Positions 36,490-45,917 of a DNA stretch of 64,000 nt are shown piece by piece. Origin of the DNA: CBDFKJ01 sp965248805 (GTDB taxonomy: Bacteria; Pseudomonadota; Alphaproteobacteria; UBA6615); NCBI GenBank assembly GCA_965248805.1, contig CBDFKJ010000008.1, positions 310,001-374,000 of the forward strand, read 5' to 3'. Below the pieces are notes generated by a model that made no database searches, was not told the origin of the DNA, and saw only the letters and a list, made by a program, of their open reading frames with translations. The translations under genes were made by a program, and so were the position numbers. How positions within the stretch are numbered: the first letter of the stretch is position 1; each line of letters begins with the position of its first letter.

Positions 36490-37491
36490 TTGGGCCAGCA
36501 TACGTTTTTCTGCATTGACGGGCACACATGCGGCAATCCGGTGCGCGTAGTCGCTGCCGGCGCCCCGCCTTTGCTCGGCGCCACGATGAGCGAGCGCCGC
36601 CAGCACTTCCTGGCGCATTTCGACTGGATCCGGACAGGGCTGATGTTCGAACCGCGCGGCCACGACATGATGTCGGGTGCGATCCTCTATCCGCCGACGC
36701 GCGACGATTGCGACGTTGCGGTGCTCTTTATCGAGACCACGGGCTTTCTGCCCATGTGCGGCCATGGGACGATCGGCACCGTGACGATTGCCGTCGAGCG
36801 CGGGCTGGTGACGCCCAAGACCGACGGCGTACTCCGTCTGGACACACCGGCGGGACGGGTCGACGCCCACTATCGCCGCGACGGCGACCGCGTAACGTCC
36901 GTGCGGTTCACCAATGTCGCCAGCTTCGTCGCCGCGCGCGGCGTGACGGCAGCGTGCCCAGATTTGGGCGAGATCGAGGTCGATATCGCCTATGGCGGCA
37001 ATTTCTACGCCATCGTCGAGCCGCAGGCGAACTACGCAGACATGGCCGATGCCAGTCCCGGCGATCTGCTGCGCTGGAGCCCGGTGCTACGCCAACGCCT
37101 CGATCAAGCCGTGAACATCCGCCATCCCGAGGACCCGACCATCAAGGGCGTAACCCACATCCTGTGGACCGGCCGCGCGCGCTGCACCGACGCTGACGCC
37201 CGCAACGCGGTGTTCTATGGCAGCAACGCCATCGACCGCTCACCCTGCGGCACCGGCACGTCGGCACGCATGGCGCAGTTGCATGCGCGCGGCGCGCTTG
37301 CAGTGGGCGCGCCGTTCGTCCATGAGAGCATTATCGGCAGCTTGTTCACCGGGCGGGTCGAAGCGGAAACCGAAGTCGCCGGCCAACCGGCCGTCGTGCC
37401 ATCGGTCGAAGGCTGGGCACACTTGACGGGATACAACACGATTATCATCGACGACCGTGACCCCTACGCGCACGGATTTCAGGTGGTTTAG
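36490..37491 (+). CDS. Proline racemase family, 4-hydroxyproline 2-epimerase-like
   Basis: The product has 333 residues. TTG 36490 follows GGCAGGAG, giving QHTFFCIDGHTCGNPVRVV as the family start. Both catalytic Cys are present: LPMCGHGTIG (about residue 90) and DRSPCGTGTSARMAQLH (about residue 256). Having Cys at the first site marks a racemase/epimerase, not the hydroxyproline dehydratase, which has Thr or Ser. It probably turns trans-4-hydroxy-L-proline into the D-isomer for catabolism; none of the later pathway genes is adjacent, so the substrate is inferred. The gene ends the intact backbone before the IS-rich island. Confidence 0.88.
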   Translation: MGQHTFFCIDGHTCGNPVRVVAAGAPPLLGATMSERRQHFLAHFDWIRTGLMFEPRGHDMMSGAILYPPTRDDCDVAVLFIETTGFLPMCGHGTIGTVTIAVERGLVTPKTDGVLRLDTPAGRVDAHYRRDGDRVTSVRFTNVASFVAARGVTAACPDLGEIEVDIAYGGNFYAIVEPQANYADMADASPGDLLRWSPVLRQRLDQAVNIRHPEDPTIKGVTHILWTGRARCTDADARNAVFYGSNAIDRSPCGTGTSARMAQLHARGALAVGAPFVHESIIGSLFTGRVEAETEVAGQPAVVPSVEGWAHLTGYNTIIIDDRDPYAHGFQVV

Positions 37492-37496
37492 AGAGG

Positions 37497-37742
37497 GGAC
37501 ACCTTCCGCAATTCGTCACAGCCTATCAGAGCTACGTTCGCAGGACAGTCGTTCCGCGTAAGTTCAACACGGACCCGAAACGGATACGAGCTTTGGACAT
37601 ACAAGGAGCTGTTGCACAACGCCCGCGTTGGCATAATCTCCCGAATTCAACCGTAAGTAGGGCCAGCCATACAGCACTTGCCAACGGTATTGCGCCTACT
37701 GAAGGCGGCACGGATAGTGCTGGCTCAATTGAGGCAGACGGA
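37497..37742 (+). pseudogene. C-terminal fragment of an unknown gene upstream of dam
   Basis: A frame open from the end of the epimerase gene reads HLPQFVTAYQSYVRRTVVPR KFNTDPKR..., then ALDIQGAVAQRPRWHNLPNS, and ends ...SIEADG at the IS630 copy. With IS630 and one target copy removed it continues LDAQI and stops at TAA (38895-38897), overlapping the first codons of the Dam-like gene. It has no start codon of its own. Tight overlap with a methylase suggests a restriction-modification or regulatory partner. I do not recognise it. Confidence 0.4.
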
Positions 37743-38810
37743 CTAGTGGATTGATTCCAACGTTTGGAACCCTCGGTTTCGGGCTGCGATGATGTCGTCG
37801 GGGTCGGCTTTCGATATGAATGGCTGTGGGTTGGCCGCATTGTATTCGCGGACGAAGCGGTTGATTGCGGCCTGGAGATCGACGACGGAATGGAAGACGC
37901 CGTGCTTGAGCCGCCGCCGGGTGAGTTTTGCGAAGAAGCCCTCGACGGCATTGAGCCACGAGCAGGAGGTCGGTGTGAAGTGGAAAGTCCAGCGCGGATG
38001 GCGGGCGAGCCAGGCGCGGACCTTGTCCTTGTTGTGCGCCGCGTAGTTGTCGACGATCGCGTGGATGGCCTTGTCCGCCGGCACCGTGCGCTCGATGCGG
38101 TTGAGGAAGCGGATGAACTCCTGATGGCGGTGGCGCTGCATGTTCTGGCCGATCACCGTTCCGTCCAGAACGTTGAGCGCCGCAAACAGCGTGGTCGTGC
38201 CGTGCCGTTTGTAGTCATGGTGCCGGCGCGTCCCTTCTTCATCGGCAGACCGGCGGTCGAGCGCCTGGATCTGTGACTTCTCATCGATCGACAACACCAC
38301 CGCATGGGCCGGCGGGTCGACATACAGGCCGACGATATCGGTGAGTTTCTCGGCGAAGGCAGGGTCGGTCGACAGCTTGAAGTTGCGCCAGCGGTGCGGG
38401 CTGAGACCGTGAGCCTTCCAGATCGCCTGCACCGTCGAGGCGGCAATACCGGCCGCCCTGGCGATCGCGCGCAACGTCCAGTGGGTCGCCTCAAACGGCG
38501 GCGGTTGCTGCGTCAGGCGCACGATCTCGGCGACACGATCGAGCGGGACCGGCGCCTCGCCGGGCGGACGGGACTTGTCGCGAAGCAGGCCGCCGACACC
38601 CTCGTGCATGAACCGCTCTTGCCAGCGCCACACGCAGGTCTTGGACTTGCCGGTCTCGGTCATGATCGCCGAGGTGCCCAGACCCTCGCCGCTGAGAAGG
38701 ACAATATGTGCCCGCCAGACGTGTTTCTGCGGGCTCTTGGGATCCGCGACGACCGCGCGCAATCGCTGACGGTCGCCGGCGGATAGGGTGAAGGAGATTC
38801 CACTGCGCAT
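37743..38810 (-). CDS. IS630-family transposase
   Basis: The product has 355 residues. The N-terminal HTH region is MRSGISFTLSAGDRQRL...MTETGKSKTCVWRWQERF, and the second HTH is THWTLRAIARAAGIAASTVQ. The DDE core has D in VLSIDEKSQ, D in IVDNYAAHN and E in WLNAVEGFF. The stop TAG is formed by the CTAG target site, so the last codon depends on where the element lands. ATG 38810 is chosen as the usual start; the frame is open five codons further up. Confidence 0.92.
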   Translation of the reverse strand: MRSGISFTLSAGDRQRLRAVVADPKSPQKHVWRAHIVLLSGEGLGTSAIMTETGKSKTCVWRWQERFMHEGVGGLLRDKSRPPGEAPVPLDRVAEIVRLTQQPPPFEATHWTLRAIARAAGIAASTVQAIWKAHGLSPHRWRNFKLSTDPAFAEKLTDIVGLYVDPPAHAVVLSIDEKSQIQALDRRSADEEGTRRHHDYKRHGTTTLFAALNVLDGTVIGQNMQRHRHQEFIRFLNRIERTVPADKAIHAIVDNYAAHNKDKVRAWLARHPRWTFHFTPTSCSWLNAVEGFFAKLTRRRLKHGVFHSVVDLQAAINRFVREYNAANPQPFISKADPDDIIAARNRGFQTLESIH

Positions 38811-38882
38811 GCGCCAGATTCGCATACCACAGCAAAATACGGAATCCCAATTCGGACTCTTTCATTCCGATCAATCCACTAG
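37743..38882 (-). mobile_element. IS630-family element, copy 2, complete (1,140 bp)
   Basis: It is flanked by CTAG at 37743-37746 and 38879-38882, with inverted ends TGGATTGATTCC (left) and TGGATTGATCGG (right, complement). It is inserted just before the start codon of the dam-like gene, separating it from its upstream partner. It is the full-length parent type of the 884-bp copy at 2158-3041. Confidence 0.9.
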
Positions 38883-38983
38883 ATGCCCAAATCTAAACCG
38901 ATTATCGTGCCGTTTCTCAAGTGGGCTGGCGGAAAGCGCTGGCTCACTGCGAGCTACCATTGGTTATTTCCGCAACAGTTTGA

Positions 38984-39931
38984 GAGCCGTTCCGGGAAGT
39001 AGAGATTCACGAGCAAGGGCTTGGCCGGGTCAAGCGTCGCAGCATGATGCGGATCATGGCGAGGTGGATGAAAGCGACGACAGAACGGACGTGGCGTTCG
39101 AAGTCGCGCGCCAGCCGGCGGCAACGGACGATCCAGGCGAAGGTGCGCTCGACGATCCAGCGCTTCGGCAGCACCTCGAAGCGCGGCACGCTGTTGCGCT
39201 TGACGATCTCCAGCCGCCAGGCGCCGGTCTTCGCCACCACGGCAGCCATCTTTGGTCCCTGGTAGCCGCCGTCGGCGTAGATCACCTCGATGAACGGAAA
39301 CAGCCGGCGTGTCCGGCGCAGCAGTGTGGCCGCGCCATCGCGGTCCTGCACGTTGCCGGGATGCACGACGAGGCCCAGCATCAGGCCGAGCGTATCGACC
39401 AGGATGTGCCGCTTGCGGCCGGTGAGCTTCTTGCCCGCGTCGAAGCCCTGCGGATCGATCGACGCCCCCCTTTTTGCGCCGCTTTGGCGCTCTGGCTGTC
39501 GATGATGGCCGCGCTCGGACTGGCTTCGCGGCCCGCGCGCTCGCGCACCGCCACGTAGAGCTCATGATGGATGCGAGCCAGGGTGCCGTCCCATTCCCAC
39601 AGGTCGAAGTAGTCGTACACCGTGCTCTTCGGCGGCAGGTCCTTGGGCAGCGCGGTCCACTGGCAGCCGGTCGACAGCACGTAGAAGATGCCGTTCAGGA
39701 CTTCGCGGACATCGACCGTCCGCTTACGCCCACCGTGCTTCGCCGGTGGGATCAGCGGCTCGATCAGCGCCCATTCGGCGTCGGTCAGATCACTCGGATA
39801 GCGAAGCCGGCCACGGTCGGCGGCCGCGCGGTGTTCAGGCTTCCACATCGGGCACCCCAAAGCAGTTGGACAGGTGACAGACAATAAAACACAACCGATT
39901 CCGACGACTCAAAAACTTTCCGGAACCGCTC
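38984..39931 (-). mobile_element. IS5-family (IS427/ISL2-like) element, 948 bp
   Basis: The ends GAGCCGTTCCGGGAAG (38984) and, on the complement from 39931, GAGCGGTTCCGGAAAG are inverted repeats. TGA is duplicated at 38981-38983 and 39932-39934. Removing the element and one TGA restores the dam frame (QQFERYFEPF). Two overlapping frames encode the transposase. Confidence 0.88.
39007..39848 (-). CDS. IS5-family transposase in two frames (OrfA/OrfB)
   Basis: OrfA runs from ATG 39848 (MWKPEHRAAADRGRLRYPSD) through the first catalytic Asp (AAIIDSQSAK) to CAAAAAGGGGGGCG near 39465. OrfB begins in the -1 frame and continues SIDPQGFDAGKKLTGRKRHI, with D in VIYADGGYQGPK and E in RWIVERTFAWIVRCRRL. 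One extra G, or a -1 ribosomal slip on the A5G6 run, gives a full 280-residue protein. Programmed -1 frameshifting is known for this IS5 subgroup, so the arrangement may be normal; a single-base deletion is the alternative. Confidence 0.75.
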
Positions 39932-40103
39932 TGAGAGATACTTCGAGCCATTTCTCGGAAGCGCCGCGGTCTTCTTCCATTTGCAGCCGCAACGCGCTAT
40001 ACGATCGTGTCCCATGGAGTGGTGTAGCTGACGGCAGATGGTCGCGCGCTCCGGCATGGGCCGGGATGATCAGCGTGCGACAGCTGGCAGGCTGATGAGA
40101 GGA

Positions 40104-41144
40104 TCATCTAACCGTGCCTATCCGGTTAATTCGTACACCCACTACATGTAGGATGCTTCCGCTCGCCGGAATATAGCTCGCGTAGGTTGGAGCCTCGGCC
40201 TCTCCTGCGATTCCGAGCAATGAGCGGAAGGCGTTGAACGGGTAAAACCGCCTGTTGAAGCGGAACGTGAACTCATTGAGGTAGGCTTGTAGATGCTTTG
40301 CGCTCACGCCATGGTGGATGCCACTGAGCCAATTCTTCAGGTTGCTGAAGACGAGGTGGATGATCGGCATGAACTCTTCGGCCACCTCGGGGTCGCCGCA
40401 TTCGGCAATGGCGTGGTGATCATAGCCGCGTGTCCGCAAGCTGCCATAGCCACTCCAATCGTCGGTGACGATCAGCGACCCCGGCATAACGGCGTTCTCG
40501 ACGAAGCCACATAGCGAATCGGCGCTGCGGTCGGCAGCGACGGACAGCCGCACGCGCCCGGCGTAGCGGCCATCCTTCCGCTTGTCCTGCGCGGTGCCGG
40601 GCTCCCTGTGGCTGACTTCGACGGCAGCAGCCACCAGCGTCTTGTGGTGAACGCCTCGGCCTTCACCACGCATCCGGCCTCCAACATAGGTTTCGTCCAC
40701 CTCGACATGCTCTCCTGCCCTGGCACCGATCCGATCCTGATCGGGCCGCACCATACCCGCGCGGAGCTTATGCAGGATGCCGAAGGCGGTTTCGTACCGC
40801 GTCAGCCCAAGCTGCCGCTGAAACTGCACCGCCGACATGCCCGGCGTCTGGCTGGCGACCAGATAGGCGGCCCAAAACCACGTGCTCAAAGGCGTGTGGC
40901 TGCGCTCCATGACCGTGCCGACGGTCAATCCCGTCTGGCGGCGGCAAGCGCGACAGGTCAGGACGCCAGGCCGCGTGGCGATGCGGAAAGGTTCACCCAC
41001 GACGCCGCAGCGCGGGCAGGCGAACCCGTCACCCCAGCGAGCCCTTTCCAGGTAGGCGGCGCACGCCGCATCGTCGGAGAAAAGTCGCTGAAACTCGGGG
41101 AGGGATTGCGGGAAGGGCAGGTCGGTGCGGTCGAGAACGTCCAT
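40104..41144 (-). CDS. IS1595-family transposase
   Basis: The product has 346 residues. The N-terminal zinc ribbon is FACPRCGVVGEPF...LTCRACRRQTG. The ISXO2-like DDN core has D in EHVEVDETYVGGRM, D in LIVTDDWSGYGSL and N in HLVFSNLKNWLSGIHHGVSA. These fit the IS1595 family rather than DDE types. The stop codon TGA (40104-40106) lies a few bases outside the element, in IS256 sequence, so the last three residues come from the host site. ATG 41144 is the likely start. Confidence 0.88.
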   Translation of the reverse strand: MDVLDRTDLPFPQSLPEFQRLFSDDAACAAYLERARWGDGFACPRCGVVGEPFRIATRPGVLTCRACRRQTGLTVGTVMERSHTPLSTWFWAAYLVASQTPGMSAVQFQRQLGLTRYETAFGILHKLRAGMVRPDQDRIGARAGEHVEVDETYVGGRMRGEGRGVHHKTLVAAAVEVSHREPGTAQDKRKDGRYAGRVRLSVAADRSADSLCGFVENAVMPGSLIVTDDWSGYGSLRTRGYDHHAIAECGDPEVAEEFMPIIHLVFSNLKNWLSGIHHGVSAKHLQAYLNEFTFRFNRRFYPFNAFRSLLGIAGEAEAPTYASYIPASGSILHVVGVRINRIGTVR

Positions 41145-41207
41145 GACCCACTATCCGTTGTACGCACACAACCTATCCCTAGTGGGTGTATGCGTCAAGC
41201 GGATAGG
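40117..41207 (-). mobile_element. IS1595-family (ISXO2-like) element, 1,091 bp
   Basis: The inverted ends are CCTATCCGGTTAATTCGTAC (40117) and, on the complement from 41207, CCTATCCGCTTGACGCATAC; both continue ACCCACTA. It lies inside the IS256 transposase gene. An 8-bp target duplication could not be confirmed. Confidence 0.8.
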
Positions 41208-42472
41208 AACGCATCATTCATCTGGGCGATGGTTTCCAGGGTCATGTATCTGGCCCGTTGCACGACCCACTCATCGTTCTGTTCGAGCAGGAGCGCGCCG
41301 ACCAGCCGGACGATGGCATCATCGTTGGGGAAAATGCCGACGACGTCGGTCCTGCGCTTGATCTCGCCGTTGAGGCGCTCGATCGGATTGGTGCTGTGCA
41401 GCTTGGCGCGATGCTCCTTGGGGAAGGTCATGTATGCCAACACATCGGGCTCGGCGTCGTCCATGATGGCGGCAAGCTTCGGGACCTTCGTTCGGATCTG
41501 ATCGGCGACGGCACGCCATTGAAGGCTCGCCGCCTCGGCCGTCCCCTGTGCGAACGCGGTGGCGATGAAGGCCGAGACGACGCGCCGCCCGTTCTTCCCG
41601 GCATGGGCGAGCACGTTGCGCATGAAGTGGACGCGGCAACGCTGCCATGTGGCGCACAGCACCTTGGTGACGGCGGCCTTCAAGCCTTCATGCGCATCGG
41701 AGACGACGAGCTTGACGCCGCGCAGTCGCGTCAGCTTGCGCAGGAACTCCGTCCAGATCGGCTCGGCCTCGGAGGTGCCGATCTCCATGCCCAGCACCTC
41801 GCGCCGGCCGTCGCTGTTGACGCCGACGGCGATGATGACGGCGACCGACACGATGCGTCCGCCGCGACGGACCTTCAGATAGGTCGCGTCGATCCACAGG
41901 TACGGCCAGTCACCTTCGATCGGCCGCTCCAGAAAAGCCTTCACCTTGCCGTCGATCTCCTCGCACAGCCGGCTGACCTGGCTCTTCGAGATGCCGCTCA
42001 TGCCCATCGCCTTGACCAGGTCGTCGACCGACCGCGTCGAGATGCCCTGGACATAGGCTTCCTGGATAACAGCGGTCAGCGCCTTCTCGGCCATGCGGCG
42101 CGGCTCAAGAAAGCTCGGGAAGAAGGAGCCCTTCCTCAGCTTGGGAATGCGCAGCTCGGCGGTCGCCGCCCGCGTCTCCCAGTCGCGGTCACGGTAGCCG
42201 TTGCGCTGAGCCTGCCGCAGCGGGTTCCTCTCGCCATAGGCGGCGCCAGTAGACGCGCCCACCTCCAGTTCCATCAACCGCTCGGCGGCAAAGCCGATCA
42301 TCTCACGCAACAGATCGGCGTCCGCTGACTTTTCCACAAGCGTGCGCAGGTTCATCATGTCATCGGTCATCGGTGGTCCTTCCGGTCAAAGGTTGGTGTC
42401 GCAACCAGACCCTACCGGAAAGCGCCGATGACCAATGCGCGCCGAGCTACACCACTTCCGGGGACATCACCC

Positions 42473-44064
<1,592 letters not shown>

Positions 44065-44183
44065 GGCGCGGTGCACGGTACGCCAAGCGCGCGGCAGCGA
44101 CAAGCCAGCGCGCCGCGCGCCAGCTTGCTCTCGCGCAGCTTCTCCGCGAAAGTATCAAGGTCGCTGAACACGTGGGGGAGCAG

Positions 44184-44585
44184 ATGAGTACGGATGATGC
44201 CGACGGTGACGCTCAGTGGCGTGAGCGGCTGACGCCCGAGCAGTACCGGGTGGCACGCCTGGGCGGCACCGAACGCGCTTTTACCGGCGCCTACTGGAAC
44301 ACGAAGGACGCCGGGGTCTACCGCTGTGTATGCTGCGGCAGCGAGCTTTTCGCCAGTGACCACAAGTTCGATTCCGGCACCGGCTGGCCCAGCTACTGGC
44401 AGCCGGTCGGCAAGGAGAACGTCGTTACGGCGGCGGATGACAGCCTGGGAATGGCGCGCACCGAGGCGCTGTGCGGCAAATGTAACGCGCATCTGGGCCA
44501 CGTGTTCGACGATGGGCCTGAGCCCACCGGTCAGCGGTACTGCATCAACTCGGCATCGCTGAACTTCGAGCCCAAAGACGAGTGA
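44184..44585 (+). CDS. msrB: Peptide-methionine (R)-S-oxide reductase
   Basis: The product has 133 residues. It reduces the R-form of methionine sulfoxide in proteins. Two CxxC zinc pairs (YRCVCCGSELF and ALCGKCNAHLGHVF), the substrate block DSGTGWPSYWQPV and the catalytic Cys in GQRYCINSASL are present. ATG 44184 follows GGGGGAG. It is transcribed toward the ABC ATPase gene, which converges with it 6 bp downstream. Confidence 0.95.
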   Translation: MSTDDADGDAQWRERLTPEQYRVARLGGTERAFTGAYWNTKDAGVYRCVCCGSELFASDHKFDSGTGWPSYWQPVGKENVVTAADDSLGMARTEALCGKCNAHLGHVFDDGPEPTGQRYCINSASLNFEPKDE

Positions 44586-44591
44586 TCGGCG

Positions 44592-45578
44592 TTATCCGCT
44601 GCGACGCCGGGCGCCTGCTGGCGCGTCTTCCGGCGTGCGCCGCGTCAACTCGAGGAAGATATCCTCCAGATCCGGCTCCTCCGTCGACAGGTCCTTGATC
44701 GTCAGGCCTGCCGTCGCGGCTGCGGCCAGAATCGCCCCGATATCGGTCTGGCGCGTGTGATAGGCGACGTTGAGCGTGTGCGGATCGCCCAACTGAGCGC
44801 CATACGCCGCCAACGGCGCCGGCACCGCATCCAAAACTTCGGCGACGGTCAGCGACAATTCCTTGCGGTCCATGCGGCGGATGAGTTGATCGGTCGGCTC
44901 GCAGGCGATCAGCCGTCCATGATTGATAATGGCGATGCGGTCGCATAGCTGCTCCGCCTCTTCCAGATAGTGGGTGGTCAGCACCACCGTGGTGCCGGCC
45001 TCGTTGAGCGCCTGCACATTGGCCCATAGATGTTGTCGCAACTCGATATCCACGCCGGCGGTCGGCTCGTCGAGGATAAGGACGGGCGGGCTGTGCACCA
45101 TTGCCTTACCGACCAGCAGGCGGCGCCGCATGCCGCCGGACAGCGTCCGGGCGTAGGCGTCGGCGACGTCGCTCAGGCTCAGCGAGGCGAGGATCTGCTC
45201 GGTGCGCCGTTCGCGCTTCGGCACGCCATAGAGCCCGGCATGCAAGTCGAGAAGCTCGCGCGGGGTGAAAAACGGGTCGATGTTGAGCTCTTGCGGCACC
45301 ACGCCGATGGCGCCGCGGGCCGCGCGCGGATCGTCGTCGATGTTGATATCCCACACCCGCGCGCGTCCTCCGGTCTTCAGGACCAGGCCGGCCAGGATGT
45401 TGATGAACGTCGACTTGCCGGCGCCGTTCGGCCCCAACAGGCCGAACAGACTGCCGCGTGGCACGGCCAAGTCGATGGACTTGAGCGCATGGCTGGGCGG
45501 ACGGGTGCCGCTTGCGGCATAGACCTTATCCAGGCCATTTGCCTCGATGGCGTTGGCGGGCAGCGGGCTGGCGTTCAT
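44592..45578 (-). CDS. ABC-2 type transporter ATP-binding protein (DrrA/NodI-like)
   Basis: The product has 328 residues. Walker A is GLLGPNGAGKSTFIN, Q-loop VVPQELNIDPF, signature TLSGGMRRRLL, Walker B VLILDEPTAGVD, and H-loop LTTHYLEEAEQLC. The C-terminal DUF4162-type region ends ...STEEPDLEDIFLELTRRTPE. It would drive a drug, lipid or polysaccharide exporter, but no ABC-2 permease is adjacent on this strand, so the partner lies elsewhere or was lost. Confidence 0.88.
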   Translation of the reverse strand: MNASPLPANAIEANGLDKVYAASGTRPPSHALKSIDLAVPRGSLFGLLGPNGAGKSTFINILAGLVLKTGGRARVWDINIDDDPRAARGAIGVVPQELNIDPFFTPRELLDLHAGLYGVPKRERRTEQILASLSLSDVADAYARTLSGGMRRRLLVGKAMVHSPPVLILDEPTAGVDIELRQHLWANVQALNEAGTTVVLTTHYLEEAEQLCDRIAIINHGRLIACEPTDQLIRRMDRKELSLTVAEVLDAVPAPLAAYGAQLGDPHTLNVAYHTRQTDIGAILAAAATAGLTIKDLSTEEPDLEDIFLELTRRTPEDAPAGARRRSG

Positions 45579-45705
45579 GGTTGGATTTTCCCGCGCAGGC
45601 GTTGCGGCTCAAAGCGCGGCGCATTATGACAACCGCTGGCTCCGGCGCACCGGTAACACCGCGTCCGGGGCGGGGTCAAACTCGCAAAGCCGAGACGGAC
45701 GCGTG

Positions 45706-45900
45706 ATGGCAGCAACCGAGCCAACGGAGCTGATCGTCGTCGACACCGGCACCGTCGCCTGCGATGGCGGGTCCGATCCGTCCGGGCACCCGCGCGTTTT
45801 CCTGAATCTGGGTGACGACCGCCAGGTCGACTGTCCCTATTGCGGCCGTCGATACATGCTCGCGCCGCCGGACGAGGCGTCGGCCGCGCCGAGCGACTAG
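45706..45900 (+). CDS. Small CHCC-type zinc-finger protein
   Basis: The product has 64 residues: ATEPTELIVVDTGTVACDGG, then SDPSGHPRVFLNLGDDRQVDCPYCGRRYML. The pattern C-H-C-x2-C (ACDGG, GHPRVF, CPYCGRRY) is the zinc-finger domain shared with the mitochondrial complex I subunit NDUFS6, common in Alphaproteobacteria. The role in bacteria is not settled. I chose ATG 45706 because the sequence before it has no family similarity. It precedes polA by 17 bp and may be co-transcribed. Confidence 0.82.
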   Translation: MAATEPTELIVVDTGTVACDGGSDPSGHPRVFLNLGDDRQVDCPYCGRRYMLAPPDEASAAPSD

Positions 45901-45917
45901 GCGGCGGCGCCGGCACT

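Larger units (their letters stand above)
38883..40007 (+). pseudogene. Dam-type DNA adenine methylase, N-terminal part, shattered by ISs
   Basis: ATG 38883 starts MPKSKPIIVPFLKWAGGKRW, the class-alpha adenine methylase motif I (FxxWxGGK, AdoMet binding). The IS5-family element at 38984-39931 interrupts codons for QQFE; beyond it the frame resumes at 39935 with RYFEPFLGSAAVFFHLQPQRAI (EPFxGxGAVFF). IS256 at 40008 then cuts it for good, so motif IV (DPPY) is absent. It was probably part of a restriction-modification or phage methylation unit. Its promoter region is also displaced by IS630. Confidence 0.8.
40070..42370 (-). pseudogene. IS256-family (mutator) transposase, 3' end split by IS1595
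   Basis: From ATG 42370: MTDDMMNLRTLVEKSADADL...; the mutator DDE core has D in LWIDATYLKVRRGG, D in LVVSDAHEGLKAA and E in NPIERLNGEIKRRTDVV. The frame ends at TGA 41195 inside the IS1595 end. The family C-terminus (DDPLISLPAVAR, stop at 40070-40072) is found on the other side of IS1595, at 40070-40110. Most of the protein, 391 residues with all catalytic residues, is still encoded. Confidence 0.8.
40008..42466 (-). mobile_element. IS256-family element interrupted by IS1595
   Basis: The left end is TGTCCCATGGAGTGGTGTAG (40008 on) and the right end (complement from 42466) is TGTCCCCGGAAGTGGTGTAG, a clear inverted repeat. Without the IS1595 element (1,091 bp) the length is 1,368 bp, normal for IS256. 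No target duplication is seen, so one flank has probably been deleted. It truncates the dam gene on the left and abuts the recombinase start on the right. Confidence 0.75.
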
